64,000 nucleotides of DNA from an uncultured Opitutaceae bacterium (GCA_951813085.1 OX638348.1:1869627-1933626); one strand, 5' to 3'; shown: positions 19,423 through 28,503, counted from the stretch's first letter. Numbers and translations: made by a program. Notes: generated from the sequence alone by a model not told the origin.

Positions 19423-20769
19423 TCACCAGTCCCAGCCCAACTGAAACACATACCCGGGCTCCGGGTTGAAGATTTCCCAGTAGATCCAGTGGAAATCATC
19501 CTTGCCCGTGAGCAACACACTATTGTCACCCTGAAAAGGCATCGGCTCGGTTTGAATCTCACCAAAGTTGATGGCCTTGGTCAGGCGATAGTCCATCCAG
19601 CCTTTACCCTGAGGAAAAATAACGAGTTGCGATGTCCGCTCCATTCCATCCCGACCGACAACTCCAACCCACCTATTACTGGATGATTGATGGATATTCC
19701 AGTATGAGTTCACACCCCTCACAACGAACTCCGCGCCTACATCGACGTCTGACACATCAATATGGATTCGGCTCTCGAGCATTGCCGTACTCCCCGTAAG
19801 TCGGTAGTCTCGCACAGCGTGAACTTCGTAGGCATATTGAGGGGATAGACTTCTACAGTATAGATTTCGACCAAACGTCTTCGGCGCTATTATGAACGTG
19901 TCGGTCTCCGCTACTTTTCTGGCCGTAAGGACCCAGTGCATCACGCTCACACTCCCTTCCACCCCAACATTATCGTTTGAAACCTTTTTCCAGTTCCGAA
20001 GATCCCAGATGTTTTTTCGCTCTAGAATTTCAAAGACGCTTAAGTCAGGAACATCTAGCGTATCGTGAACGATTCGACTTTCATGTGGCTCATCGATGAC
20101 AAAAGGCTCTTCAGAAACGATGGACTCCACAATTCGCCGTACAGGTTGTTCAAGCGTTTCTGCCAATGGGTGCACGTCACTCGAGCTTCTATTAATATAA
20201 AACAGCGCTACCGCGGCGGCCAGGATTAAGGCTAATCCAATAACGAAGGCAATCGGCCTGCTTGGCCGTTTGCTGCCAGAGCCCCAATCGTGGTGGAGAA
20301 CCCGAACGGCAAGCTTGTCTTCAGTCTCGATCGGTTCACGGTCCAAATCCGATTCAAAAACTTCCTGAACGAAGCTCGATTAAAGATGCGCTTCCTCCTC
20401 GCTTTGAACAATCGGCTCAACCTCACTTTCGTCATTCGCCAAAAAGAGAAGCAATGGAGTTCCCTCCTTACGATTTCGCTCCAAGGCATAGTAGAATTCC
20501 CACTGAGTGTAAGAGCGTCGAGTCGCTAAGTCCTCGCCACTTTTCAACGGCTCTTCTCCATAGGCCCGTCCAATGAGACAGATCACTGCATCACACTTAT
20601 CAATTCGCCTCTTTAATTTTTCCAGAAGGCGGCGCCCTCTGCCCTGCCTAAAATCGTCTTGAACGACGACATGCAAACCGTGCCTGCGCAACTCAAGCGC
20701 AAGACGCGAGCGCAGCTTTCCCATTTCATTGGTTACGCCGCTCAGAAAAACTGTTTTTGCCTGTGGCAT
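19423..20769 (-). pseudogene. DUF4062/TIR-like membrane protein split by an in-frame TAA
   Basis: Codons 1-129 encode a DUF4062/TIR-like Rossmann domain: VFLSGVTNEMGKLRSRLA, DAVICLIGRAYG, RRSYTQWEFYYALE. A TAA at 20380-20382 (codon 130) then interrupts, but the same frame continues without another stop for over 300 codons: SSFVQEVFESDLD, a membrane helix (PIAFVIGLALILAAAVALFY, about codons 172-191), and a C-terminal domain of unknown family that ends EPGYVFQLGWDW. Related proteins read through this point, so the two parts are one gene with a nonsense codon; CAA to TAA is one possible origin. A TTG at 20346 could restart the second half, in which case two separate proteins would result. No operon partner is visible. 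Related TIR-like domains occur in signalling or defence proteins. Confidence 0.72.
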
Positions 20770-21056
20770 TTAGAAGTATGCTCAAAACGGAATCCCATAA
20801 AAGCGAGGACGATTTTCAACTACGATACGTTTTCGAACGCATACAAAATAGCAGTTAGCCGATAGCTATGCGCAGTCGAACGCCCCTGGTTCCCAAAGTA
20901 TGGACGCCTTCGACCGATAGAGCGCAACGGACATCGACTACGATCCGATCAAAGCCAATGGAGTTGCCTCTCTAAAAGACGCTCTAGCGCCATCTATATT
21001 GCAAATATTTTGCGATTATGCTTGCACCTAATGAAAGCTCTTTGCATTAAGGACGC
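20770..21056. other. Upstream region of the His-rich TonB receptor
   Basis: About 290 bases between divergent genes with no plausible coding frame. It should hold the promoter of the receptor gene. A good ribosome-binding site (AAGGA at 21049-21053) precedes the GTG start at 21057. I could not identify a convincing metalloregulator box. Confidence 0.5.
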
Positions 21057-23237
21057 GTGCAAACTAGACTATTTGTTTTGGCGGCGACTTCCCTGTTCGC
21101 TTCAAATTTCGCTCTCGGGCAGGCGAACCCCGATCTGGATACGGTCGACTTGAATCCGATCGTCATTACGGCCAACCCGTACATTGAACGAAAGGCCGAA
21201 TTGGTGGTACCCGCGGGCTCGCTATCAGGAGAGGCGCTTAACCGCGTTTCTGAGTCATCTCTCGGAGCGACATTGTCAGGCGAAGCAGGCGTGCACTCGA
21301 CCTACTATGGCCCAGGAGCGGGCCGGCCAATTATTCGCGGATTTGACGGTGACAGAATACGCATCCTCAATCAGGGAATAGATACCTTCGACATTTCGCA
21401 AACGAGCCCTGACCATGGCGTCAGCATCGAACCGCTTTTCGCGAACAACATCGAAGTGGTCAGAGGTCCTGCGTCATTGCTCTATGGAAATGCCGCTATC
21501 GGAGGCGTGGTCAACGTTATAGGTAAGGAGTTGCCACGGCAACGCGCCTTGGCCCCAATAAGCGGTCAAGCAGAGGTCTATTACGGTTCTGTGTCGGACG
21601 AGCAGACTTACGGCGTCGCCTTGCAAGGCGGTGAAGGAGACTTCGCCTGGAGCGCGGGGTTCCTGGACCGCCAATCCAATGATATCGAGATTCCTGGCTT
21701 TGCTGAGTCATTCTATCAAATGGAAGCGGAAGAGCACGAGGAAGACGAGCATCCCGACGATGAGGAGGAGCACGAGGATGAACACGAAGACGAGCATGGA
21801 GAGGAAGAGGAAGTGTTCGGCGTTCTGGAAAACAGTTTTGTGGATACGCGATCCGGTTACCTCGGCTTAGCCTGGTTTGGAGACAACGGCAGCTTCGCAA
21901 TTTCCTATTCGGACTACGCAACGGACTACGGCGTTCCTGGGCACGCTCACGAAGTCGAGCACGGCCACGACGAAGAGGAAGGCGAAGAGCATGAAGAAGG
22001 AGAGGAAGAAGAGCATGGCGAGGAGGAAGAGTCCGTATCGATCGATCTCGACCAGTCTCGAGTCAGCATGCGTGGCGAGTTGATTGATCCCTTCGACTTC
22101 TTGGAAAGCCTCGAAGTAGACCTGGCGTTTGGCGACTACAGCCACGTCGAGCTCGAAGGCGATGAAGTGGGCACGGTTTTCAATCGCGACGGCTACGAGC
22201 TACGCCTAATCGGCGTACACCGTCCAATGGGAGAGTTTACGGGAGCCTACGGATTCCAAGCCAAAGTTGACGACTTCTCAGCCATAGGAGGGGAAGCCTT
22301 CATTCCCAGTTCCGAAACCACTCAATACGGGGTCTTTGTCATGGAACGCCTGAACCAGGATTGGGGCGCTTGGGAATTTGGCGGCAGGTTCGAGAGCGTG
22401 TGGGTCGATACGGTTGACATTAGCCTCGACGATCGGAGTTTTGACACTCTCAACTTGTCGGTGGGTTTCGTTAGTCGATTGAACGAAAGCAGCGCTTTTT
22501 CCGCCAACCTCGTATTCGCAGAACGTGCGCCAAACGCGAGTGAGCTTTTCGCGTTTGGACCTCACATCGGTACCCAGAGTTTCGAGATTGGGGACTCCAC
22601 CCTCGAGAAAGAGTCCTCGACCAGCCTCGACCTATCCTATCGGATGACGAGCGGCAAGGTCACCGGAGAAGTCACCGCATTTTATTCCGACTTTAGCGAC
22701 TACGTCTATCTACAGTTCCTTGACCACGAAGCGGTTGAAGAACGTTACGGAGAACTGGATACGGATGGTCTAAACGTTTTCTTGGCTACGGCTTCCGACG
22801 CTAAGTTCTACGGCTTCGAAGTGGATTTGCGCTTTCATCTCGTTGACGAAGCGGATCGAGCCATGCACTTGGATCTCACGTTCGATCAAACACGAGCGAC
22901 GAATGAAAGCTTCAATACGAACTTGCCACGTATCCCGACTCGACGCCTCGGTGTCCGATACGAGAACGAGATCGCCTCATGGCTATTCGGTGTCGAAGGA
23001 CGCTGGCATGACGAGGCTTCGCACCTCGGCCCCAATGATCTACCAACCGACAGCTATACCCTTTGGAATGCGGATGCCCGCTATCGTATTCGCGCTTCCG
23101 ATACCGCCACGATTGACCTTTTCGCAGTAGTTACGAACCTAGGGGACGAGGAAGCTAGACCCAGCACGTCATTTTTGAAAGATCTGGCTCCAATGCCAGG
23201 ACGCAGCTTCCGGCTAGGCGTGAGAACGAGCTTCTAG
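21057..23237 (+). CDS. TonB-dependent receptor with His/Glu-rich loops (possible zinc receptor)
   Basis: A 726-residue outer-membrane receptor. It has a signal peptide, a TonB-box-like segment (NPIVITANPY), the plug domain with RPIIRGFDGDRIRILNQG and VEVVRGPASLLYGNAAIGG-type sequence (here IEVVRGPASLLYGN), and a C-terminal barrel that ends in Phe (RSFRLGVRTSF). Two low-complexity stretches rich in His, Glu and Asp lie at residues about 222-252 and 295-325, where extracellular loops are expected. Such clusters occur in ZnuD-like zinc receptors, so zinc or another transition metal is the probable cargo. It is a single gene with GTG start and a Shine-Dalgarno sequence, and is followed by a hairpin at 23277-23306. 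Specificity is inferred. Confidence 0.88.
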   Translation: MQTRLFVLAATSLFASNFALGQANPDLDTVDLNPIVITANPYIERKAELVVPAGSLSGEALNRVSESSLGATLSGEAGVHSTYYGPGAGRPIIRGFDGDRIRILNQGIDTFDISQTSPDHGVSIEPLFANNIEVVRGPASLLYGNAAIGGVVNVIGKELPRQRALAPISGQAEVYYGSVSDEQTYGVALQGGEGDFAWSAGFLDRQSNDIEIPGFAESFYQMEAEEHEEDEHPDDEEEHEDEHEDEHGEEEEVFGVLENSFVDTRSGYLGLAWFGDNGSFAISYSDYATDYGVPGHAHEVEHGHDEEEGEEHEEGEEEEHGEEEESVSIDLDQSRVSMRGELIDPFDFLESLEVDLAFGDYSHVELEGDEVGTVFNRDGYELRLIGVHRPMGEFTGAYGFQAKVDDFSAIGGEAFIPSSETTQYGVFVMERLNQDWGAWEFGGRFESVWVDTVDISLDDRSFDTLNLSVGFVSRLNESSAFSANLVFAERAPNASELFAFGPHIGTQSFEIGDSTLEKESSTSLDLSYRMTSGKVTGEVTAFYSDFSDYVYLQFLDHEAVEERYGELDTDGLNVFLATASDAKFYGFEVDLRFHLVDEADRAMHLDLTFDQTRATNESFNTNLPRIPTRRLGVRYENEIASWLFGVEGRWHDEASHLGPNDLPTDSYTLWNADARYRIRASDTATIDLFAVVTNLGDEEARPSTSFLKDLAPMPGRSFRLGVRTSF

Positions 23238-23276
23238 GCGATCGAACGGGAAGGAGAAGGAAGATCTACTCCGAAA

Positions 23277-23306
23277 GGGCTCGTCCGCTTGCACGGATCG
23301 GAGCCC
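23277..23306. terminator. Hairpin between convergent genes
   Basis: GGGCTC at 23277-23282 pairs with GAGCCC at 23301-23306, with additional pairing inside. It lies between the stop of the TonB receptor gene (23237) and the stop of the convergent coiled-coil gene (23319). The T-rich tail is weak in both directions, so it may be a bidirectional terminator of low efficiency. Confidence 0.55.
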
Positions 23307-23318
23307 TCTCGAATACCC

Positions 23319-24849
23319 CTACTCCTCTTCTTCCACTTCTTCCTCTATGACTTTTGTTCTGAGGCGTTGCTGATGGAGCTCAGCCTTCATGTCGGCGATG
23401 CGATCTTTGGCTCGTAGCTCTTTTCGCTCCAATTCCAACTCCCTGATCGCAGCCGCGTGCTTCGCGTCTTGGAGCGCCTCATCACCGAGGAGTCCGCCTT
23501 CGAAACGCTGCTGGACCTGGTCAAGCCGCTTGCGAGCGAACTCCAGCTCCAGCTTTGCCTGCGCTAAATCCAGATCAGCCTCCTTAGCAGCAAGCTCAAT
23601 TTGCTTTTCGAGACGTTCCGAATGCAGCGCCTGCCGTTTTACTTCGATCTCGATTTGGTGGCGGCGTTCGATTTCGTGTTCGGCGCCTAGTTCCCCAGCA
23701 AAATAAGGTTCCTGACTAAAATAAGGTTTCCCAGCAAAATCGGCCGCTTCAAAATAACGGGCTCCAGCTTCAGCCGGGGACTCGTACCCTCGCTTTCTAT
23801 AAAGAACCCCGGTTTTCCAAAGCTCCTTGTCGAGCTTTAGCTTGGCTATCTTCCTTGAAAGCTGATTGATCTTGCTTGACCACCTCTGTACCCGCAGCGT
23901 ACCCGGCCCCGGCCCCGGCCCTTTTCAGTAAAGTCCAAGAGCCAACTTTTGCGGCTCCCCTCCCTACTTGCGCTGCGGCTCTCCCGGCTGGAATGAATTG
24001 AGCGGCCAGCGCGAAAAAATCAAGGACATCGTTCCTGGACATCCCCGGCTTGTTCAAGATGAATCTTTGCCCAGTATCCGGATTGGCTACAACGGGGAAT
24101 CCGTCCGCATAGCTTGCCTCCCATCCGAACTTCTCCAGGATTTTAACGCGATCTTTCTCCTCGGAAGCCAAAAGCGCAGTGAGGAGCGCGCCGGAAAACC
24201 TTTTCGCGCCTTGACCGAGCTCCGGCCCAATCTCCGGCAGATTGTAAACATCCTCCGATATGCCATGCTTCCAAATCTTCTCCTGGAGATCTAGCTTTTC
24301 TAGCTCTTCCGAAATCTCGTCAACGCTGCCTTGCTTGCTTGGGCTGAACCTCGGCGGCGCGTACATGCCGCCGCCCTGACCTATAAAACCAGTGTTAAGG
24401 CCCCTAGAAACGCTCAGTTGCTGCAAGAGCTCCTTGCGCCGCTCATCGAAATACGCCCCATCGAAATGCGGCCCTTTCCAAAAAGGCGTTCCAGCCTCTA
24501 CCGTGGACCCGTATCGCTTCCCATATTCTTTCACGGCTTCCACACGCTTCTTCTCGAGCTTTAGATTGCCTATCTTGCTTGAAATCCGATTGATCTCGGC
24601 TTGATTTACCGGGTAGTTGAATTGCCCCCAATTATTACCGGAATATAGATTGTTCATCTGCTTGTTGAGCAGAGCAATCTCCCCGTCAATTTCAGCTTCT
24701 GCTCGCAGAGGCTCTGCAGGTTGGGCTTCTGCTCGCAGAGGCTCTGCGGGGGCCGCGACAGGGGGAGCTTCAAGGGCGGCCCGGCGCTCGCGCTGGAGCT
24801 GGAGCTGGAGCTTGAACCTCTCAGAGGCTCTTGTTGGCTGTTCAGGCAT
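23319..24849 (-). pseudogene. Phage-virion-like protein with glycine-rich segment and coiled coil, frameshifted
   Basis: The first 350 codons have an Ala/Pro/Glu-rich start, a coiled region, and the segment ANPDTGQRFILNKPGMS followed by FFALAAQFIPAGRAAAQVG and a Gly/Ala-rich stretch (GAGAGYAAGT). That arrangement resembles internal-virion or ejection-type phage proteins as I know them; the similarity is weak evidence. The frame ends at about 23797, but another frame continues from about 23890 with INQLSRKIAKLKLDKELW, which matches an earlier segment of the same protein (INRISSKIGNLKLEKKRVE), then a long coiled coil to the stop at 23319-23321 (end KVIEEEVEEEE). So this is one gene of about 510 codons with a frameshift near 23890. 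It starts 3 bases after the M56-like gene and is surely co-transcribed. Confidence 0.6.
24695..24747. repeat. 30-bp tandem repeat inside the virion-like gene
   Basis: A 23-bp sequence at 24695-24717 recurs exactly at 24725-24747 (period 30). On the minus strand it encodes AEPLRAEA twice in the Ala/Pro/Glu-rich N-terminal region, a typical site for slippage. Confidence 0.85.
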
Positions 24850-24852
24850 TAC

Positions 24853-26199
24853 TTAGGAAAATTCTATAAACAATTGATCATCTGCCTCTTTAGAGCTCAT
24901 ACCTTGCTCCATCAACTGCTCGTGCCGCCTATCTATTAGACGGTCCATCATACTATCGTACGCCTCATAAACCTTTATGAGTTGCTCTTTAAGATCCTCA
25001 GGCCTTGTCAGAGTATCCAATGCTGCTAGCTTATCCTTGAGCAATTGCAATTCTGTATCCGACAATGCGCCGAAAAGCGCCCCTGGCGATATTTCCTTCG
25101 CCTTAATAAGCGCATCAATCGCAAGATTCGCCTGAACGATACCTATTGTTGTCCTAAGACTCCTAGCGTCTGATTCAGGCAAATCTGCTAACAGCGCCCC
25201 CCAACCCGCCGACCGACCGCTGGTAAGGTTAAAGGCTTTCCGCACCTCGGCCAAAACGTTTTGGCCCCCGATATAAGCGCTTACCGCATTACGGAGCTCC
25301 CGCTCTTCAGCCGCTTTAATTTTCTGGGCTGCCGGACTGCCGGGTATGGGTTCCATGTGGGTTACCTCACCCTTCTCGTTCTGTTTAAGCCAATATCCTT
25401 CCGGAATGGGGCCTGTATTACTATCCCCAAGATTACTAGTTCCGGTTACTTTCACTTTCTCTTCCATCAGCTCTGCTAGCATTCTCTCTAGCTTCGCGAT
25501 GCGAGCGTCGATCGATTCGGGCCCTGCATTCCGTCTGATTTCATCGTCATCGTATTCCGCTTCTGTCGACGCATCAACATGCTCAGCGGTTTCACGGGCA
25601 TGAAGTATGTATCCAGAAAGTGGAAGTATCAAGGCGGCCAATAGTATTGCGATTTGCTTTTGCATATTAGTCATACGGTGTGATGGTTTAGTTTTCAAGA
25701 TCATGATGAAACGTTTTTTAATCGTATTGAGCTTGCGTCGCTCGCCGATTCCGCATGCGGCTATGGGAAACGGGGTAGATTCGCCAGAAAGAAAATCGAA
25801 GGTTTTAACCAATGCCTGCGCGTAGTGCTTTGCCGAGGACGGATGAGCCCATAGCACCCACGCGTCGCAGCTATCCTCTTCCGCCTTGCGCAATCCGCTT
25901 CGAGCCCACCAGACAATAGGATTCCACCAAAGCAGCCCGATAATCGTCCACTCGATCCACCGGAACCAATGGTCCCTGCGACGGGCGTGGGATAACTCGT
26001 GGGTCATCAGCGTATCGCGCTCGTCACTAGAAAGCTGTTTCCACAAATTGATCGGTATAACGATCATCGCATACTCGCTGGTCGTGCCCTCCTCGTAAAT
26101 CGCGTCGGTGATCTATCGTATCGTGGAAGCGGGCGTCGCCCACAATACCTCCAGTACCGCAAGTTCAGCTTCCGTAACGTTGATTGGCGTTCTTGGCAT
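24853..26199 (-). pseudogene. BlaI N-terminus fused to M56 (BlaR1-like) peptidase with virion-like C-terminal domain
   Basis: From the ATG at 26199 the frame begins like a BlaI/MecI repressor (VTEAELAVLEVLW, then ITDAIYEEGTTSEYA), with a TAG at 26113-26115 inside it. It then passes, without loss of frame, into the middle of a BlaR1/MecR1-type M56 metallopeptidase (MIVIPINLWKQL, zinc motif HELSH at codons 67-71, WWNPIVWWARSGLRKAEEDSCDAW). The rest of BlaI and the membrane part of BlaR1 are missing, as expected from one deletion between the two genes. After the peptidase region come a membrane helix (IAILLAALILPLSGYIL), a coiled segment, and a helical domain (GWGALLADLPESDARSLRTT and LDTLTRPEDLKEQL) reminiscent of a phage virion-associated domain. 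Translation could restart at 26067. The gene is directly followed by the virion-like gene. Confidence 0.75.
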
Positions 26200-26203
26200 A
26201 TTA

Positions 26204-26250
26204 TCAGTCAATTTGTCTGAGATACAATCAAACTCAGACACAATGACTGA
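26204..26250. promoter_or_regulatory. Double dyad operator upstream of the BlaI/M56 locus
   Basis: Two 17-bp imperfect palindromes lie just upstream of the BlaI remnant: TCAGTCAATTTGTCTGA at 26204-26220 and TCAGACACAATGACTGA at 26234-26250, with centres 30 bp apart (about three helical turns). Together the 18-bp arms 26204-26221 and 26233-26250 form a larger inverted repeat with 16 of 18 matches and an 11-bp spacer. BlaI-type repressors bind such dyads as dimers next to their own gene, so this is the probable autoregulatory site. The element looks well conserved although the repressor gene is broken. Confidence 0.75.
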
Positions 26251-26446
26251 GATGTCAACTTGTTTTTGACTATCGAGAAATGTTCATACGCGAAAGTCTT
26301 CGAGTAGGCGTTCTAGAAACTAGCATTACGCAGATCTCAAAAGAGGTAAATATGCCCATTCTTAGTCCCTATCCGACTAGTCAATCCGTCGCGTTTCAGG
26401 CACAATGCGTTTGTCGGCAAACTCGGAAAAAAGAGGCCGAGGGTCA

Positions 26447-26800
26447 ATGGAAAGACAACATCGAATGAAAGCAGACGATAAATTTAGAAACAGCTACATC
26501 TCTCGAAAGAAGCGTAGCCTATTCGCTAAAGAACGCGCATTTACCGCGCTAGCGGAAAACGCGAAACCAGATCGCGACACTGACGAAACGCTCGAGCTCT
26601 TTCAAAAGTTCCTAGCAGAGAAACGATTCTTGGAAGCTATATTGAATGAACGCTCACCCGCCACCTGCGGCATTTGGCAATGGGCGCTTGCTGTCGACGA
26701 GATTGAATTTCTTTGGGGTCGCATCAATCACTTGTTGAATCGAGCTCAAAGCATCAACGAGATGGAACCCTCTAGGGTTTCCGAAAAACAAGAAGAATAA
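26447..26800 (+). CDS. Small hypothetical protein
   Basis: A soluble, charged protein of about 117 residues of unrecognised family, with a basic N-terminus (NSYISRKKRSLFAKERAF) and a predicted helical body (TLELFQKFLAEKRFLEAIL, WQWALAVDEIEFLWGRINHLL). The ATG at 26447 is chosen because a GAGG-type ribosome-binding site lies just before it; an upstream in-frame ATG at 26405 lacks one. It is transcribed away from the BlaI/M56 operator, 34 bp before the PRC-barrel gene, and could be its operon partner. Confidence 0.5.
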   Translation: MERQHRMKADDKFRNSYISRKKRSLFAKERAFTALAENAKPDRDTDETLELFQKFLAEKRFLEAILNERSPATCGIWQWALAVDEIEFLWGRINHLLNRAQSINEMEPSRVSEKQEE

Positions 26801-26834
26801 ACTATATAATCTAAGAGAGAAACGGGGGATAACC

Positions 26835-27630
26835 ATGTTACGCAGCATTAAGGACTTGTTGGGATATCCTATCGACGCAGTCGATGGTCGTATTGGAAAG
26901 GTTAAAGACGCTCTATTTGATGACCGGTATTGGAGACTCAGATACATCGTTGCAGACACGGGAAAATGGCTTCAATCGAAAAAGACGCTCATTAGCCCGG
27001 ATCATCTCAAATCACCCGAAACGGGTTGGATCGGCAATGCCTTGCCAGTAGACTTGACCAAACGCCAAGTAGAGGAGGCTCCAAGCCTCGAAACAGATGC
27101 GCCGGTATCCAAGCAGTACGAGGAAGACTACGCTAAATACTACAATCTTCCAATCTATTGGTTGGAGACGAAGTAGCTTCGGAGCAGGTGCCGCCATTCC
27201 AAGCATGGCGCCAGAATCATTCGAAATAAGTGAAGCAAACCGCCAGGCCCATGAGTTTCGCTTGCGTCAAATCAAAGGGAACCACTTGAGATCCGCGCGC
27301 GAAATCATCAACTACCTCATAGACGCTAACGACTGCGTCTTTGGTCACGTCGAGGACTTCATTGTCGACGACGAAACTTGGCGACTCCAGTACCTCGTAG
27401 TCGATACTAAGAACTGGCTGCCAGGGAAAGCGTCTCTCATCGACATCGGCTGGGTCGAGGACTTCAATTGGGAAAAGAAAACGGCAAGGGTTGATCTATC
27501 GCGCAAGCAAATCGAAATCGCGCCCCGATTCGATCCCTGCGATCCTGTAAATAAAGACAAGGAGGACCATCTCTACGACTACTACGGAAAGCCTCACCCC
27601 CGAGACGTACCGATAGGACCGATCTTCTAG
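26835..27630 (+). pseudogene. Two-domain PRC-barrel protein, split by a frameshift
   Basis: Two PRC-barrel beta domains are encoded in tandem. The first (26835-27176) contains LLGYPIDAVDGRIGKVKDAL, WRLRYIVADTGKWL and ends in the YYNLPIYW segment. The second (from about 27180) contains HLRSAREIINYLIDANDCVF, HVEDFIVDDETWRLQYLVVD and ends DYYGKPHPRD. In relatives these are one protein of about 260 residues joined by a linker like FGAGAAIPSM; here the first frame ends at a TAG at 27174-27176 while the linker is in the next frame, so one extra base near 27165 explains the split. Alternatively the second domain is made from the ATG at 27205. A strong ribosome-binding site (GGGGGAT) precedes 26835. 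PRC-barrel proteins of this type are associated with stress responses; the role here is unknown. Confidence 0.8.
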
Positions 27631-27648
27631 AAACTATCTAACGGGAAA

Positions 27649-28503
27649 CTACGCTAAGCCGTCGAACGACTCGAATCCGACTTCGAACGCCACTTCACTA
27701 ATACGTCGATTCGGATTGAGCAAAAGGGCCTTGCTCTTCTCGATTCGTAGCCGCGTCAAATATTCGACGAATGTAATTCCCGTGTAGTTCTTGAATACCT
27801 TGCAGAAGTAGCGAACGCTCGTATTGACTACCTTCGCAGCCTCGCTCAACGAAATGGACCGGTCGTAGTTCTCTTCTATATACATTCGCGCTTTTCGGAT
27901 CGAGTCAGGCTCCACTTTCGTTTCGCTCACCGCTATCGAATTCCCGACTAGAGCGAGATGACCCGCGAAGGTTTCTAGCATGCGAACGAATCCCTCGTAC
28001 TGGTCCGAAGTCAGCACTTTCGACTGGTAGTACGCTTCCTCGAGCTTCTTTAGGTCCGAGTCCATGCTCCACTTTAAGAGCTTCTTCGTAATTTGACTGA
28101 AGCCTTTCTCATTCGGCTTTTCCAAAAGCACTTGACCGATCTGCAAAAAAGCGACAATGCGTTCACCCACTCGAATCGGCACCATAGTATCGCATAGTCC
28201 GGCGAAGCAACTAAGCGACTTCGGCTTCAACCGAGCTTCCTTCTCCAACTTGGCTTGAACCTCGAGACAGGCTACGCAACTCTTGCTCGTCTTGGCCATC
28301 AGGGCGCAAAATGGGTTTTGCGACTTCTTTCCCTGCATCGCGATCTGAAACGACTGGATAGGACGAATGGCCAAGGGCAATCCACTGGCGGCAGAGAACG
28401 CTCGCTCGTAGTCGCGGAATATCTGAGTTTCGGACAATTTCTTCGACAAGGTCCTACTCGCCTTCAGATCGGAAAGGCTATTGTTAGCGTCCACCAATTC
28501 CAT
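27649..28503 (-). CDS. AraC-family regulator with PocR sensor domain, C-terminus truncated
   Basis: A 284-residue regulator. The N-terminal PocR-type ligand domain (residues about 20-190) shows the typical clustered cysteines (NPFCALMA, KSCVACLEVQ, LSCFAGLCD) and VPIRVGERIVAFLQIGQVL. The C-terminal AraC helix-turn-helix begins normally (SLSEAAKVVNTSVRYFCKVFK) and continues with ISEVAFEVGFES, but then stops after FDGLA, so the last recognition helix (normally about 20 more residues, F-N-R-x-F-K-x-x-x-G) is absent. No continuation was found in other frames. It ends 18 bp from the convergent PRC-barrel gene and is divergent from hemN (141 bp). DNA binding may be impaired. Confidence 0.8.
   Translation of the reverse strand: MELVDANNSLSDLKASRTLSKKLSETQIFRDYERAFSAASGLPLAIRPIQSFQIAMQGKKSQNPFCALMAKTSKSCVACLEVQAKLEKEARLKPKSLSCFAGLCDTMVPIRVGERIVAFLQIGQVLLEKPNEKGFSQITKKLLKWSMDSDLKKLEEAYYQSKVLTSDQYEGFVRMLETFAGHLALVGNSIAVSETKVEPDSIRKARMYIEENYDRSISLSEAAKVVNTSVRYFCKVFKNYTGITFVEYLTRLRIEKSKALLLNPNRRISEVAFEVGFESFDGLA

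Noticed and set aside
23389-23706. Ser/Arg-rich forward frame of 105 codons
   Set aside because: It is the complement of the Glu/Lys/Gln-rich coiled coil of the reverse-strand gene, a common shadow.
24695-24747. CRISPR-like repeat
   Set aside because: Only two copies with a 7-base spacing, inside a coding frame that repeats AEPLRAEA; it is a slippage repeat.
26280-26468. 62-codon forward frame upstream of the small hypothetical gene
   Set aside because: No ribosome-binding site, no family resemblance, and it overlaps the better supported start at 26447.
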